Source: Mycobacterium sp. IS-1264 (GTDB lineage: Bacteria > Actinomycetota > Actinomycetes > Mycobacteriales > Mycobacteriaceae). Taken from it: a DNA stretch of 35,662 nt. The stretch lies in NCBI RefSeq assembly GCF_001954195.1, contig NZ_MBES01000072.1, forward strand, positions 1 through 35,662, in the 5' to 3' direction. Positions 23,695 through 31,166 of this stretch are shown here, one piece after another (position 1 is the first letter of the stretch; each line of letters opens with the position of its first letter). Made by a program: the position numbers and the translations under genes. Under the pieces are notes generated by a model, which did no database searches, had not been told where the DNA came from, and worked only from the letters and a program-made list of their open reading frames with translations.

Positions 23695-24459
23695 CTAGGG
23701 GATGCCGCCGTCGGCCCGCAGGATCGAACCGGTGGTGAAACTGGACGCGTCGGACGCCAAAAACAGCGCGGCGCCGACGATTTCGCGCGGGTCTCCCGCG
23801 CGCTGCAACGACAGATGTCCAAAGGGTTTGCCCTCGGCCCGCTCGAGATTCCACGACTTGCTCACGTCGGTGAGAAACGGGCCTGCCATCAGCGTGTTGA
23901 CCCGCACGGCTGGCCCGAAAGCCTTTGCCAACGCTTCGGTCATGGCGTTGAGTCCAGCCTTGGCCGAGGCGTAGGGAATGATGTCGGGGGTCGGCCGTAA
24001 CGATCCGGCCGTGCTCACGTTGATGATGGATCCGCGGCCGGCGGCCACCATTCGCTCGCCCACCAACGCCGATAACCGGAAGGGCCCCTTGAGGTTTAGG
24101 TTGACCACCGCGTCGAACAGCTTCTCGGTGACGTCGGTCAGCTTGTCGTACAGCGGCGACATGCCGGCGTTGTTGATCAACGTGTCGACCTTGCCGAACC
24201 GGTCGTAGGTCGCCTCGACCAGTCCGTCGAGCTGTTCCCAGCGTCCGACGTGCACCTGGTAGGGCATCGCGGAGCGGCCGGTTTCGGCCTCGATTTCCTT
24301 GGCGGTGCTCACGCAGTTGTCCATGTTGCGGCTGGCGATCACCACGTCGGCGCCGCAGCGCGCGGCGGCGAACGCCATTTCGCGGCCCAGTCCGCGACTG
24401 CCGCCGGTGATGAGCACCACGCGCTCGGTGAGGTCGAAAAGCTTGTCGGCGTAGCCCAT
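23695..24459 (-). CDS. Short-chain dehydrogenase/reductase
   Basis: A 254-aa classical SDR. The cofactor motif is TGGSRGLGRE, the NNAG motif is in LINNAGMSP, and the active site is Y163-A-S-A-K167. The position usually held by the catalytic Ser (13 residues before Tyr163) is Thr150, a tolerated but less common residue. It ends with the FTTGSILRADGGIP tail. It would interconvert a keto and a hydroxy group on an acyl chain, a role equivalent to LvaD if the operon handles keto/hydroxy acids. Its start codon is 1 bp after the APH gene's stop, so the two are tightly coupled. Confidence 0.9.
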   Translation of the reverse strand: MGYADKLFDLTERVVLITGGSRGLGREMAFAAARCGADVVIASRNMDNCVSTAKEIEAETGRSAMPYQVHVGRWEQLDGLVEATYDRFGKVDTLINNAGMSPLYDKLTDVTEKLFDAVVNLNLKGPFRLSALVGERMVAAGRGSIINVSTAGSLRPTPDIIPYASAKAGLNAMTEALAKAFGPAVRVNTLMAGPFLTDVSKSWNLERAEGKPFGHLSLQRAGDPREIVGAALFLASDASSFTTGSILRADGGIP

Positions 24460-24460
24460 T

Positions 24461-25492
24461 TCAGCGTGTCCTCGCCAGCTCGGCCGCGGTGGCGATCAGC
24501 CGGGGAATCATCGCCCCGAAAGTGTCTTTGATCTTGGGGTCCACCTTGCCCGTACGCACCCCGGCGGCGTACGTCTTCTCCAGCACGATGCCCAGTTTCC
24601 AGTTGGCCAGCACCAGGTAGTAGTCGATGTTCTCGGTGGACAGCCCGCTGATCTGCTCGTAGTGCTCGAGCAGTTCGCTGCGGGTCGGCATGCCCTTCAT
24701 GTCCAGGTAGAACCCGTCGTCGCTAGGGTTTTCGCCGTCGTAGCCCAGTAACGCCCACGCCAGATCCAGCAGTGGATCGCCGACCGTGGTCATCTCCCAG
24801 TCCACGATCGCGGCCAGTCGTGCCGGCGCCCCGTGCGCGAACATCACGTTGGCGAATTGGTAGTCGCCGTGCATGATGCCCGGCTTGTAGTGCGCGGGCC
24901 GGTGGCGGCGCAGCCAGTCGGCCGCCTCGTCCAGGCCGGGCAGCTCGCGGACCTTGTAGGCGTCGAGAAACTTCAGCCAGCGATCGACCTGTCGCTCGTG
25001 AAATCCGTCCGGGCGGCCGAACCCTTCGAGCCCCTGGGCGCGCCAGTCCACCCGGCCCAGCTTGGCGGCGCCCTCGACCAACTCGAACGCCAGGCCGCGG
25101 CGTGCCGCCAGGTCGGTGTCGAACGGCGCTTGCCATCCGCCGTCCATCGGGCTCCAGCCGTCGATGGCCCGCATGATGTAAAACGGCATGCCGAGCACGG
25201 TGCCGGTGTCGTCGGCGGCGATGAGTGCAGCGTGCGGCACGTCGGTGCCGGACAGCGCCCGTACCAGCCGGATCTCGCGCAGCAGGCCGTCGATGCGGGC
25301 GGCATCGGCGCGCGCGCCGGGCATCCGCAGCACCATGCGTTCGGGGCCACGCTTGATCAGGTACAGCGTGTTCTGGGAACCGCCCTTCAGCTGGTCCAGC
25401 ACTGGTTCTTCGCCGCTGCCCGGTGCATCGTTGGCATCGAGCCAACGTCCGAGAACACCCGGGTCCAGTTGTGTTTCGCCGGCAGCAGTCAT
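24461..25492 (-). CDS. APH-family kinase, LvaA/ACAD11-kinase-like, first gene of the operon
   Basis: A 343-aa APH-fold protein with the N-lobe loop LKGGSQNTLYLI (35-46) and MVLRMPG. The catalytic loop is M-H208-G-D210-Y-Q-F-A-N215, the metal Asp is in IVD231WE, and the C-lobe segment is VGDPLLDLAWALLGY. The sequence type equals the kinase half of ACAD10/ACAD11 and the LvaA kinase that phosphorylates 4-hydroxyvaleryl-CoA. An SDR and an ACAD follow on the same transcript. ATG 25492 is chosen over GTG 25501. The promoter region with the palindrome lies 26-42 bp upstream. The actual substrate is not known. Confidence 0.88.
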   Translation of the reverse strand: MTAAGETQLDPGVLGRWLDANDAPGSGEEPVLDQLKGGSQNTLYLIKRGPERMVLRMPGARADAARIDGLLREIRLVRALSGTDVPHAALIAADDTGTVLGMPFYIMRAIDGWSPMDGGWQAPFDTDLAARRGLAFELVEGAAKLGRVDWRAQGLEGFGRPDGFHERQVDRWLKFLDAYKVRELPGLDEAADWLRRHRPAHYKPGIMHGDYQFANVMFAHGAPARLAAIVDWEMTTVGDPLLDLAWALLGYDGENPSDDGFYLDMKGMPTRSELLEHYEQISGLSTENIDYYLVLANWKLGIVLEKTYAAGVRTGKVDPKIKDTFGAMIPRLIATAAELARTR

Positions 25493-25517
25493 AGTCTGCA
25501 CACCCCAATCTCCATAG

Positions 25518-25534
25518 GGAGAATAGCATTCTCC
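25518..25534. promoter_or_regulatory. 17-bp operator-like palindrome over the operon promoter
   Basis: GGAGAATAGCATTCTCC is a perfect 7+3+7 palindrome, 26 bp upstream of the kinase ATG and 22 bp after the methyltransferase stop. On the minus strand it contains TATTCT, a TANNNT -10 element, so protein bound here would block transcription. The size and symmetry suit a TetR dimer, and a TetR gene is in the operon. Confidence 0.65.
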
Positions 25535-25556
25535 GCGGAATTGGGAAGGGGTCGTT

Positions 25557-26240
25557 TCAGCGGTCGGCTTTGTGGGCGCTGAGCAGAAACCCCGGCGCCA
25601 TGAAGTGGCCCTCGTCGTCGCGCTCGACGTCGGGTACCGGGCCAGCCGCGAGGGCATCGGCGTTGCCGTAGAGCTTCGCGGGTCGAATGTCATCGACCCG
25701 CCAGAGGGTCGAGACGGCGTCGTGCAACTCGGTTTGGGTGAAGCCGCGCGGGCCGGGTGCGTCGTCGTCGCCCAGTGGTCCTAGTGCCCCCGCGACGAAC
25801 GCCAGAATGTAGAGCGCCGCCCCCGGCGCCGCGGCCCGAAAGATGGACCGCAGATAGTCCTGGCGCCTCTCGGGCAGCAGCGCGTGGAACAGCCCGCTGT
25901 CCAAGATGGTGGAGAAGCGGCCTTCGGATCCGGGCGGGTAGTCACGAAAGCTCGCGACGTCGGCCTGCGCGAAAGTCGCTGTGGTGAGCCCTTGTTCGGC
26001 CGCAGCCGCGGCCGCCTCCTCGATCGCGGTGGCGCTGGCGTCCAGGCCGACAACCGTGTAGCCGCGCGCGGCGAGTGCCAGCGATAGTGCGGCGTGGCCG
26101 CAACCGGCGTCCAGTACGTCGCTGTGGATCTTGCCCTGGTCGATGAGGGCCTGCAGCTCGGGTTGTGGCCGGCCGATGCTCCACGGGGGTGGCGTTTCTT
26201 GTCGGTATGCGGCGTCCCAATCCATGCCCGGCTGGGTCAT
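25557..26240 (-). CDS. Class I SAM-dependent methyltransferase (Rv3699-like)
   Basis: A 227-aa small-molecule methyltransferase. N-terminal DWDAAYRQETPPPWSIGRPQPEL is typical of the thiopurine/Rv3699-type group. Motif I is VLDAGCGHAALSLALAARG (42-60), motif II is VVGLDASATAIEEA, and the post-motif segment is FSTILDSGLFHALLPE. ATG 26240 is preceded by GAGGAGG. It lies upstream of the kinase operon on the same strand but is separated from it by the palindrome, so it may be an independent unit. It diverges from the histidine-phosphatase gene across 76 bp. Substrate unknown. Confidence 0.85.
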   Translation of the reverse strand: MTQPGMDWDAAYRQETPPPWSIGRPQPELQALIDQGKIHSDVLDAGCGHAALSLALAARGYTVVGLDASATAIEEAAAAAAEQGLTTATFAQADVASFRDYPPGSEGRFSTILDSGLFHALLPERRQDYLRSIFRAAAPGAALYILAFVAGALGPLGDDDAPGPRGFTQTELHDAVSTLWRVDDIRPAKLYGNADALAAGPVPDVERDDEGHFMAPGFLLSAHKADR

Positions 26241-26316
26241 CTGTCCTCCTCGAGGTCGAGCCTTCCGCGCCCAATGAGAAACTGGCGCTGCCCACCATCC
26301 GACGACGGGAACAAAC

Positions 26317-26925
26317 ATGCAAGTGCTGCTGGTCCGGCACGCGTTGCCGCTGCGCAGCGAACACGGGCAGGGTTCCGACCCGGACCTGTCCGATGAAGGG
26401 AAGGCACAGGTCACGCGACTGCCCGACGCCCTTGCCAGGTTTCCCATCTCGCGGGTGGTCAGCAGCCCGCAGCGCCGTGCCATCCAGACCGCCGAACCGG
26501 TCGCGGCGGCCCGGGAGCTGGCCGTCGAGGTCGACGAGCGATTCGCCGAATACGACCGCGACCTTCCCGTGTACATCCCCGTCGAGCAGATCCGCGCGGA
26601 AAACCCTCAGGAGTGGGCGCGGCTGGCGCAGGGCCATCTGCCCAGCGCGGTCGACGAAGACGCCTTTCGGGCGCGGGTGCTGGCGGGGGTGGACGATCTC
26701 GTCGCCGCCGCCGATCCCGACGACACCGTCGCCGTGTTCAGCCACGGCGGAGTGATCAACCTGCTGCTGCACCACATTCTCGGGACAGCCCGGCTGTTGT
26801 CGTTCCCCGTGGACTACGCGTCGGTCACGCGCCTGCTCTACTCGCGCTCCGGCCAGGCGACCGTGGCGACGGTGAACGCCGTCGAACACGTGTGGGACCT
26901 GTTGCCGCGCAACCAGCGATGGTAA
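26317..26925 (+). CDS. Histidine phosphatase (phosphoglycerate-mutase-like) family protein
   Basis: A 202-aa branch-2-like histidine phosphatase. The nucleophile motif is LLVR7H8A (R-H-A instead of R-H-G), the second Arg is in SSPQRRAIQTAEP, the acid is in FAEYDRDLP and the second His is in VFSHGGVINLLLHHI. The protein should dephosphorylate a small phospho-metabolite. It sits 9 bp upstream of the APH-type 'fadE36' gene, so a phosphatase and a kinase-fold protein are co-transcribed. That suggests they act on the same kind of substrate (inference). Start ATG 26317. Confidence 0.86.
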   Translation: MQVLLVRHALPLRSEHGQGSDPDLSDEGKAQVTRLPDALARFPISRVVSSPQRRAIQTAEPVAAARELAVEVDERFAEYDRDLPVYIPVEQIRAENPQEWARLAQGHLPSAVDEDAFRARVLAGVDDLVAAADPDDTVAVFSHGGVINLLLHHILGTARLLSFPVDYASVTRLLYSRSGQATVATVNAVEHVWDLLPRNQRW

Positions 26926-26934
26926 ACAAGTTCG

Positions 26935-27981
26935 GTGACTTCGGCTGACCGACTCGATGGGCTCGACCTGCCCGCGCTGGACCGGTATCTGCGTTCGCTG
27001 GGCATCGATCGCGACGGCGACTTGCGGGCGGACTTCATCTCCGGTGGCCGCTCCAATCTGACGTTTCGGGTCTACGACGACAAAACCAACTGGCTCGTGC
27101 GGCGCCCACCCCTGCACGGGTTGACGCCGTCGGCCCACGACATGGCCCGCGAGTACAAGGTGGTTGCGGCGCTACAGGACACGCCGGTACCGGTCGCCCG
27201 CGCGATCGCGCTATGCGAGGACGACTCGGTGCTGGGCGCGCCGTTCCAGATCGTCGAATTCGTTGCCGGGCAGGTGGTCCGCCGCCGCGCGCAACTGGAA
27301 GCGTTCAGCCACACCGTCATCGACGGGTGCGTCGACGCGTTGATTCGGGTGCTCGTCGACTTGCACAACGTCGACCCGAACGCCGTGGGCCTGGGCGATT
27401 TCGGCAAGCCCACTGGTTACCTGGAACGCCAGGTGCGCCGATGGGGCTCGCAGTGGCAGTTGGTGCGGCTGCCCGACGATCACCGCGACGCCGACGTGGA
27501 GCGGTTGCATTCCGGTCTGCACGAAGCGATTCCGCAGCAGAGCCGCATGTCGATCGTGCACGGCGACTACCGGATCGACAACACCATCCTGGACTCGGAC
27601 GACCCGACGCGGGTCCGCGCCGTCGTGGATTGGGAGCTCTCGACGCTGGGTGACCCGCTGTCCGACGCGGCGCTGATGTGCGTGTACCGCGATCCCGCGC
27701 TGGACTTGATCGTCAACGCGCAGGCCGCGTGGACGTCGCCGCTGCTGCCCACGGCCGACGAGCTCGCCGACCGGTACTCCCTGGTCGCCGGATTATCGCT
27801 TGCGCACTGGGAGTTCTACATGGCCCTGGCCTACTTCAAGCTCGCCATCATCGCCGCGGGCATCGACTTCCGCCGGCGCATGTCGGACCAGGCCCGCGGC
27901 ACGGATTCCGAACTCACACCCGAGGTGGTGGCGCCGTTGATCTCGCGCGGGCTGGCCGAACTCGCCAAGCTGCCCGGCTAG
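26935..27981 (+). CDS. fadE36: APH-family kinase known as 'FadE36' (Rv3761c-type)
   Basis: A 348-aa protein with every APH landmark and no acyl-CoA dehydrogenase motif. The N-lobe loop is ISGGRSNLTFRV (35-46) and the nucleotide-binding part is WLVRRPP. The catalytic loop is V-H209-G-D211-Y-R-I-D-N216, the metal Asp is in VVD232WE, and LSTLGDPLSDAALM follows. The name FadE36 presumably comes from similarity to the kinase half of ACAD10/11. Start GTG 26935. Its stop TAG shares the tetranucleotide CTAG with the convergent LapA-type gene's stop (4-bp overlap). Probably a metabolite kinase; substrate unknown. Confidence 0.9.
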   Translation: MTSADRLDGLDLPALDRYLRSLGIDRDGDLRADFISGGRSNLTFRVYDDKTNWLVRRPPLHGLTPSAHDMAREYKVVAALQDTPVPVARAIALCEDDSVLGAPFQIVEFVAGQVVRRRAQLEAFSHTVIDGCVDALIRVLVDLHNVDPNAVGLGDFGKPTGYLERQVRRWGSQWQLVRLPDDHRDADVERLHSGLHEAIPQQSRMSIVHGDYRIDNTILDSDDPTRVRAVVDWELSTLGDPLSDAALMCVYRDPALDLIVNAQAAWTSPLLPTADELADRYSLVAGLSLAHWEFYMALAYFKLAIIAAGIDFRRRMSDQARGTDSELTPEVVAPLISRGLAELAKLPG

Positions 27982-28340
27982 GCGCGGGCCTCGTGCGAAG
28001 CCGCGGCGTGATGCTTCTTGGCCGCGCGACGCAGCTGCAGGATCCGCGCGGTGCCGACGGCCACGGTGATCAGCCCGCCGACCACGGCCGCCAGCAGAAT
28101 CGCAACACCGAGCGGCAGGCTCCAGTGCCAGCCCAGGAACTGAAACTGACTCGACGCCGTGTTCTGGGCTATGAAGATCAGCAACAGGATCAGGATCAGG
28201 AACCCGGCAATCAATGCGGTCCACAGGGCGCCGGCGCGGGTGAAGCCGATGGCGGGTTCTGCCGACTTTGCGCCACCCTTGGGCGGTTGCGAGGGCTTGG
28301 GGGGCGGCTGGTCGGGCGAGTCAGGGGTTGGGCTGCTCAT
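27978..28340 (-). CDS. LapA-domain two-TM membrane protein (Rv3760-type)
   Basis: A 120-aa membrane protein. Residues 1-30 are Pro/Ser/Lys-rich and cytoplasmic. Two transmembrane helices follow at about 39-58 and 74-97, separated by the short NTASSQFQFLGWHWSLPLG loop that is characteristic of LapA/DUF1049 proteins, and there is a basic C-terminal tail. E. coli LapA relatives act in envelope homeostasis; the mycobacterial function is unknown. ATG 28340 diverges from proX across 93 bp that should hold both promoters. The stop codon overlaps the fadE36 stop. Confidence 0.85.
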   Translation of the reverse strand: MSSPTPDSPDQPPPKPSQPPKGGAKSAEPAIGFTRAGALWTALIAGFLILILLLIFIAQNTASSQFQFLGWHWSLPLGVAILLAAVVGGLITVAVGTARILQLRRAAKKHHAAASHEARA

Positions 28341-28433
28341 ACTGTCATCTTTGACCCATCGCGCCCGGAATGAAACCACACCACGCAGGATTCCTAGCGG
28401 CGTCCCGTCGTTTCTGCCGATAGGGTCACCGGT

Positions 28434-29381
28434 ATGAGGATGCTGCGCGTGCGCAGCGCCACACGCTCCGCGGCGGCGTTGCTGGCGACGGCGTGCCTGA
28501 TTGCGGCGTGTAGCAATTCGGATCCGCTGGGCGAAGAGACCCGCAGCATGAAGTCCATCGTCGTGGGCTCCGGCGACTTCCCGGAATCCCAGATCGTCGC
28601 TGAAATCTACGCACAGGCATTGCAGGCCAACGGGTTTGATGTCGGACGCCGGATGGGCATCGGCAGCCGCGAGACCTATATCCCGGCGCTGAAGGACCAC
28701 TCCATCGATTTGGTTCCGGAGTACATCGGCAACCTCCTGCAGTACTTCGAGCCCAAGTCCACGGCGACCATGCTCGACGCCGTCGAATTGGAGCTCTACA
28801 AGCGGCTGCCCGGCGATCTGTCGATTCTGACTCCTTCGCCGGCCTCCGACACGGACACCGTCACCGTCACGGGTGGAACCGCCTCGGACTGGCACCTGAA
28901 AACAATCGCCGACCTGGCGGCACATTCGCCGGACGTGAAATTCGGCGCGCCGTCGGACTTCCAGGCCCGCCCCTCCGGGCTGCCCGGCCTGAAGCAGAAG
29001 TACGGACTGAACATCAGCCCGGGCAATTTCGTCGCGATCGAGGACGGCGGCGGTGCCGTGACGGTCCGCGCGTTGGTCGAGGGCAGGGTGAATGCCGCCA
29101 ACATCTTCAGCACCTCACCGGCGATTCCCCAGGAGCACCTGGTGGTACTCGAGGACCCCGAGCACAACTTCCTGGCCGGTAACATTGTGCCGCTGGTGAA
29201 TTCGCAGAAGAAGTCCGATCGCCTCAAGGAAGTTCTCGACGCCGTCTCAGCGAAGTTGACCTCATCCGGGGTGGCCGCGCTCAACGCCGAGGTGGCGGGA
29301 AACTCGGGCAGGGATCCGGGCCAGGTGGCCCGAAACTGGGTGCGGGACAACGGCTTCGACCACCCCTTGGGGCAGGGATGA
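28434..29381 (+). CDS. proX: Osmoprotectant-binding lipoprotein ProX
   Basis: A 315-aa substrate-binding lipoprotein of the OpuAC type. The lipobox is L-I-A-A-C26 and the mature protein starts near CSNSDPLG. The core has IVVGSGDFPESQIVAEIYAQAL and DLVPEYIGNLLQYF, a hinge, and a C-terminal lobe with VARNWVRDNGF. It should capture glycine betaine, choline or similar quaternary amines outside the membrane and deliver them to ProW/ProZ. The stop overlaps the proV start (ATGA), so it is the first gene of the importer operon. Confidence 0.92.
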   Translation: MRMLRVRSATRSAAALLATACLIAACSNSDPLGEETRSMKSIVVGSGDFPESQIVAEIYAQALQANGFDVGRRMGIGSRETYIPALKDHSIDLVPEYIGNLLQYFEPKSTATMLDAVELELYKRLPGDLSILTPSPASDTDTVTVTGGTASDWHLKTIADLAAHSPDVKFGAPSDFQARPSGLPGLKQKYGLNISPGNFVAIEDGGGAVTVRALVEGRVNAANIFSTSPAIPQEHLVVLEDPEHNFLAGNIVPLVNSQKKSDRLKEVLDAVSAKLTSSGVAALNAEVAGNSGRDPGQVARNWVRDNGFDHPLGQG

Positions 29382-30475
29382 TCCGCTTCGACAACGTGAG
29401 CAAGGTGTTCGGTGGCGGCGGCACCGCGGTGGACCGGCTCAGCCTCGACGTGCCCGACGGCAAGCTGACGGTCTTCGTCGGCTCCTCCGGCAGCGGCAAA
29501 ACCACGGCGCTGCGGATGATCAACCGGATGGTCGAGCCGACCTCCGGCACCATCACGGTGGACGGCGTCGACGTGTCCAAGGTCGACCCGGTGAAGCTGC
29601 GTCTCGGAATCGGTTACGTCATCCAGCATGCGGGCCTGATGCCCCATCAGCGGGTGATCGACAACGTCGCGACCGTGCCGGTCCTCAAGGGCCAGGGCCG
29701 CCGGGCCGCCCGCAAAGCCGCCTATCAAGTGCTCGAACGCGTCGGCCTGGACGCCAAGCACGCCACCCGGTATCCGGCACAACTTTCCGGCGGCGAACAA
29801 CAACGCGTCGGGGTGGCGCGCGCCCTGGCCGCCGACCCACCCATCCTGCTGATGGACGAGCCGTTCTCGGCCGTCGACCCGGTGGTCCGCCATGAGCTGC
29901 AAAACGAAATACTGCGTCTGCAAAGCGAATTGCGCAAAACCGTCGTGTTCGTGACCCACGATATCGACGAGGCGCTCAGGCTCGCCGACCGCGTCGCGGT
30001 GTTCGGACACGGTGGTGTCCTGCAGCAGTACGACGAACCGGCTCGGCTGCTCTCGCGGCCGGCCAACGACTTCGTGGCGCGGTTCATCGGTCTCGGCCGC
30101 GGCTATCGCTGGCTGCAGCTCATCGACGCATCCGGGCTGCCGCTGCACGACATCGAGCGCATTTCGGCGAGCGCCCTCGCCAACGGCGCACCTATCACGC
30201 AGGGCTGGAGATTGGTGGTCGACGACGACGGCGCGCCGTTGGGTTGGATCGACGCCGCCGGCTGGCAGCGTCACCGTGCCGGTGCGTCGTTGTCGGACAG
30301 CATCAGCGCGATTGGTTCGCAGTTCCGTCCGGACGGCAACCTCAGCCAGGCGCTCGACGCGGCGTTGTCCTCCCCGTCGGCCGTCGGCATCGCCGTCGAC
30401 CGCGACGGCAAGGTCGTCGGCGGCATCTTGGCCGCCGACGTGCTGGCCGCGGTGGAAGCCCGGCGACGGGACTGA
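29378..30475 (+). CDS. proV: Osmoprotectant ABC transporter ATPase ProV
   Basis: A 365-aa ATPase. Walker A is GSSGSGKT (35-42), the Q loop is in YVIQHAGLMPHQ, the signature is LSGGEQQRVGVARAL, Walker B is ILLMDEPFSAVD, and the switch His is in FVTHDIDEAL. The C-terminus carries a reduced CBS-like regulatory region (LGWIDAAGW... AVGIAVDRDGKVVGGILAADVLAAV), which in OpuA-type importers senses ionic strength. It powers betaine/choline uptake with ProW and ProZ. Start and stop are coupled to proX (4-bp overlap) and proW (1-bp gap). Confidence 0.94.
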   Translation: MIRFDNVSKVFGGGGTAVDRLSLDVPDGKLTVFVGSSGSGKTTALRMINRMVEPTSGTITVDGVDVSKVDPVKLRLGIGYVIQHAGLMPHQRVIDNVATVPVLKGQGRRAARKAAYQVLERVGLDAKHATRYPAQLSGGEQQRVGVARALAADPPILLMDEPFSAVDPVVRHELQNEILRLQSELRKTVVFVTHDIDEALRLADRVAVFGHGGVLQQYDEPARLLSRPANDFVARFIGLGRGYRWLQLIDASGLPLHDIERISASALANGAPITQGWRLVVDDDGAPLGWIDAAGWQRHRAGASLSDSISAIGSQFRPDGNLSQALDAALSSPSAVGIAVDRDGKVVGGILAADVLAAVEARRRD

Positions 30476-30476
30476 C

Positions 30477-31166
30477 ATGCACTACCTGCTCACCCATCTC
30501 GACGACGCCCGGGCCCTGACCATGGTGCATCTGCGGTTGTCGCTGCTCCCGGTGCTGATCGGTCTGGCGATCTCGGTACCCATCGGTGTGCTGGTGCAGC
30601 GCGCCCCTGTTGCCCGGCGCCTGACGACGGCGACGGCCAGCGTCGTCTTCACCATCCCGTCGCTGGCGTTGTTCGTCGTGCTGCCGGTCATCATCGGAAC
30701 CCGAATCCTCGACGAGGCCAACATCATCGTCGCGCTGACCGCCTACACGACCGCACTGTTGGTGCGTGCGGTGCTCGAGGCGCTGGACGCGGTGCCGGCC
30801 CAAGTGCGTGACGCCGCGACCGCGGTCGGCTATCCGGCGCTCACGCGTGTGGTGAAAGTCGAACTCCCACTGTCCATTCCGGTGATGATCGCCGGCTTGC
30901 GGGTGGTGGTGGTGACCAACATCGCGATGGTGTCGGTGGGCTCGGTCATCGGCATCGGTGGACTGGGCACCTGGTTCACCATGGGTTACCAGACCAACAA
31001 GAGCGATCAAATCCTTGCCGGGATCGTCGTGTTGCTCGTGCTGGCGATCGTCATCGACCTAGGGATCGTGCTGGCCGGGCGCCTCATCACCCCCTGGGAG
31101 CGCGCCGCGCGTCCGGCCCGTCGGCGTCGCCAGGTCCCGGCACCGATAGCGGGCGGTGCGCGATGA
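30477..31166 (+). CDS. proW: Osmoprotectant ABC permease ProW
   Basis: A 229-aa permease of the OpuAB/OpuCB type with about five or six transmembrane helices. The ATPase-contacting EAA loop reads ALDAVPAQVRDAATAVGYPALTRVVKVELPLSIP, and the later segment VGSVIGIGGLGTWFTMGYQTN is typical of quaternary-amine permeases. It forms the channel together with ProZ. ATG 30477 follows the proV stop by 1 bp, and the last codons overlap proZ by 4 bp (ATGA). The basic tail RRRRQVPAPIAGG is cytoplasmic. Confidence 0.92.
   Translation: MHYLLTHLDDARALTMVHLRLSLLPVLIGLAISVPIGVLVQRAPVARRLTTATASVVFTIPSLALFVVLPVIIGTRILDEANIIVALTAYTTALLVRAVLEALDAVPAQVRDAATAVGYPALTRVVKVELPLSIPVMIAGLRVVVVTNIAMVSVGSVIGIGGLGTWFTMGYQTNKSDQILAGIVVLLVLAIVIDLGIVLAGRLITPWERAARPARRRRQVPAPIAGGAR

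Noticed and set aside
25518..25534. Rho-independent terminator of the methyltransferase gene
   Set aside because: A 7-bp stem with a 3-nt loop and no T-run on either strand. Its overlap with a -10 element and nearness to the next start fit an operator better.
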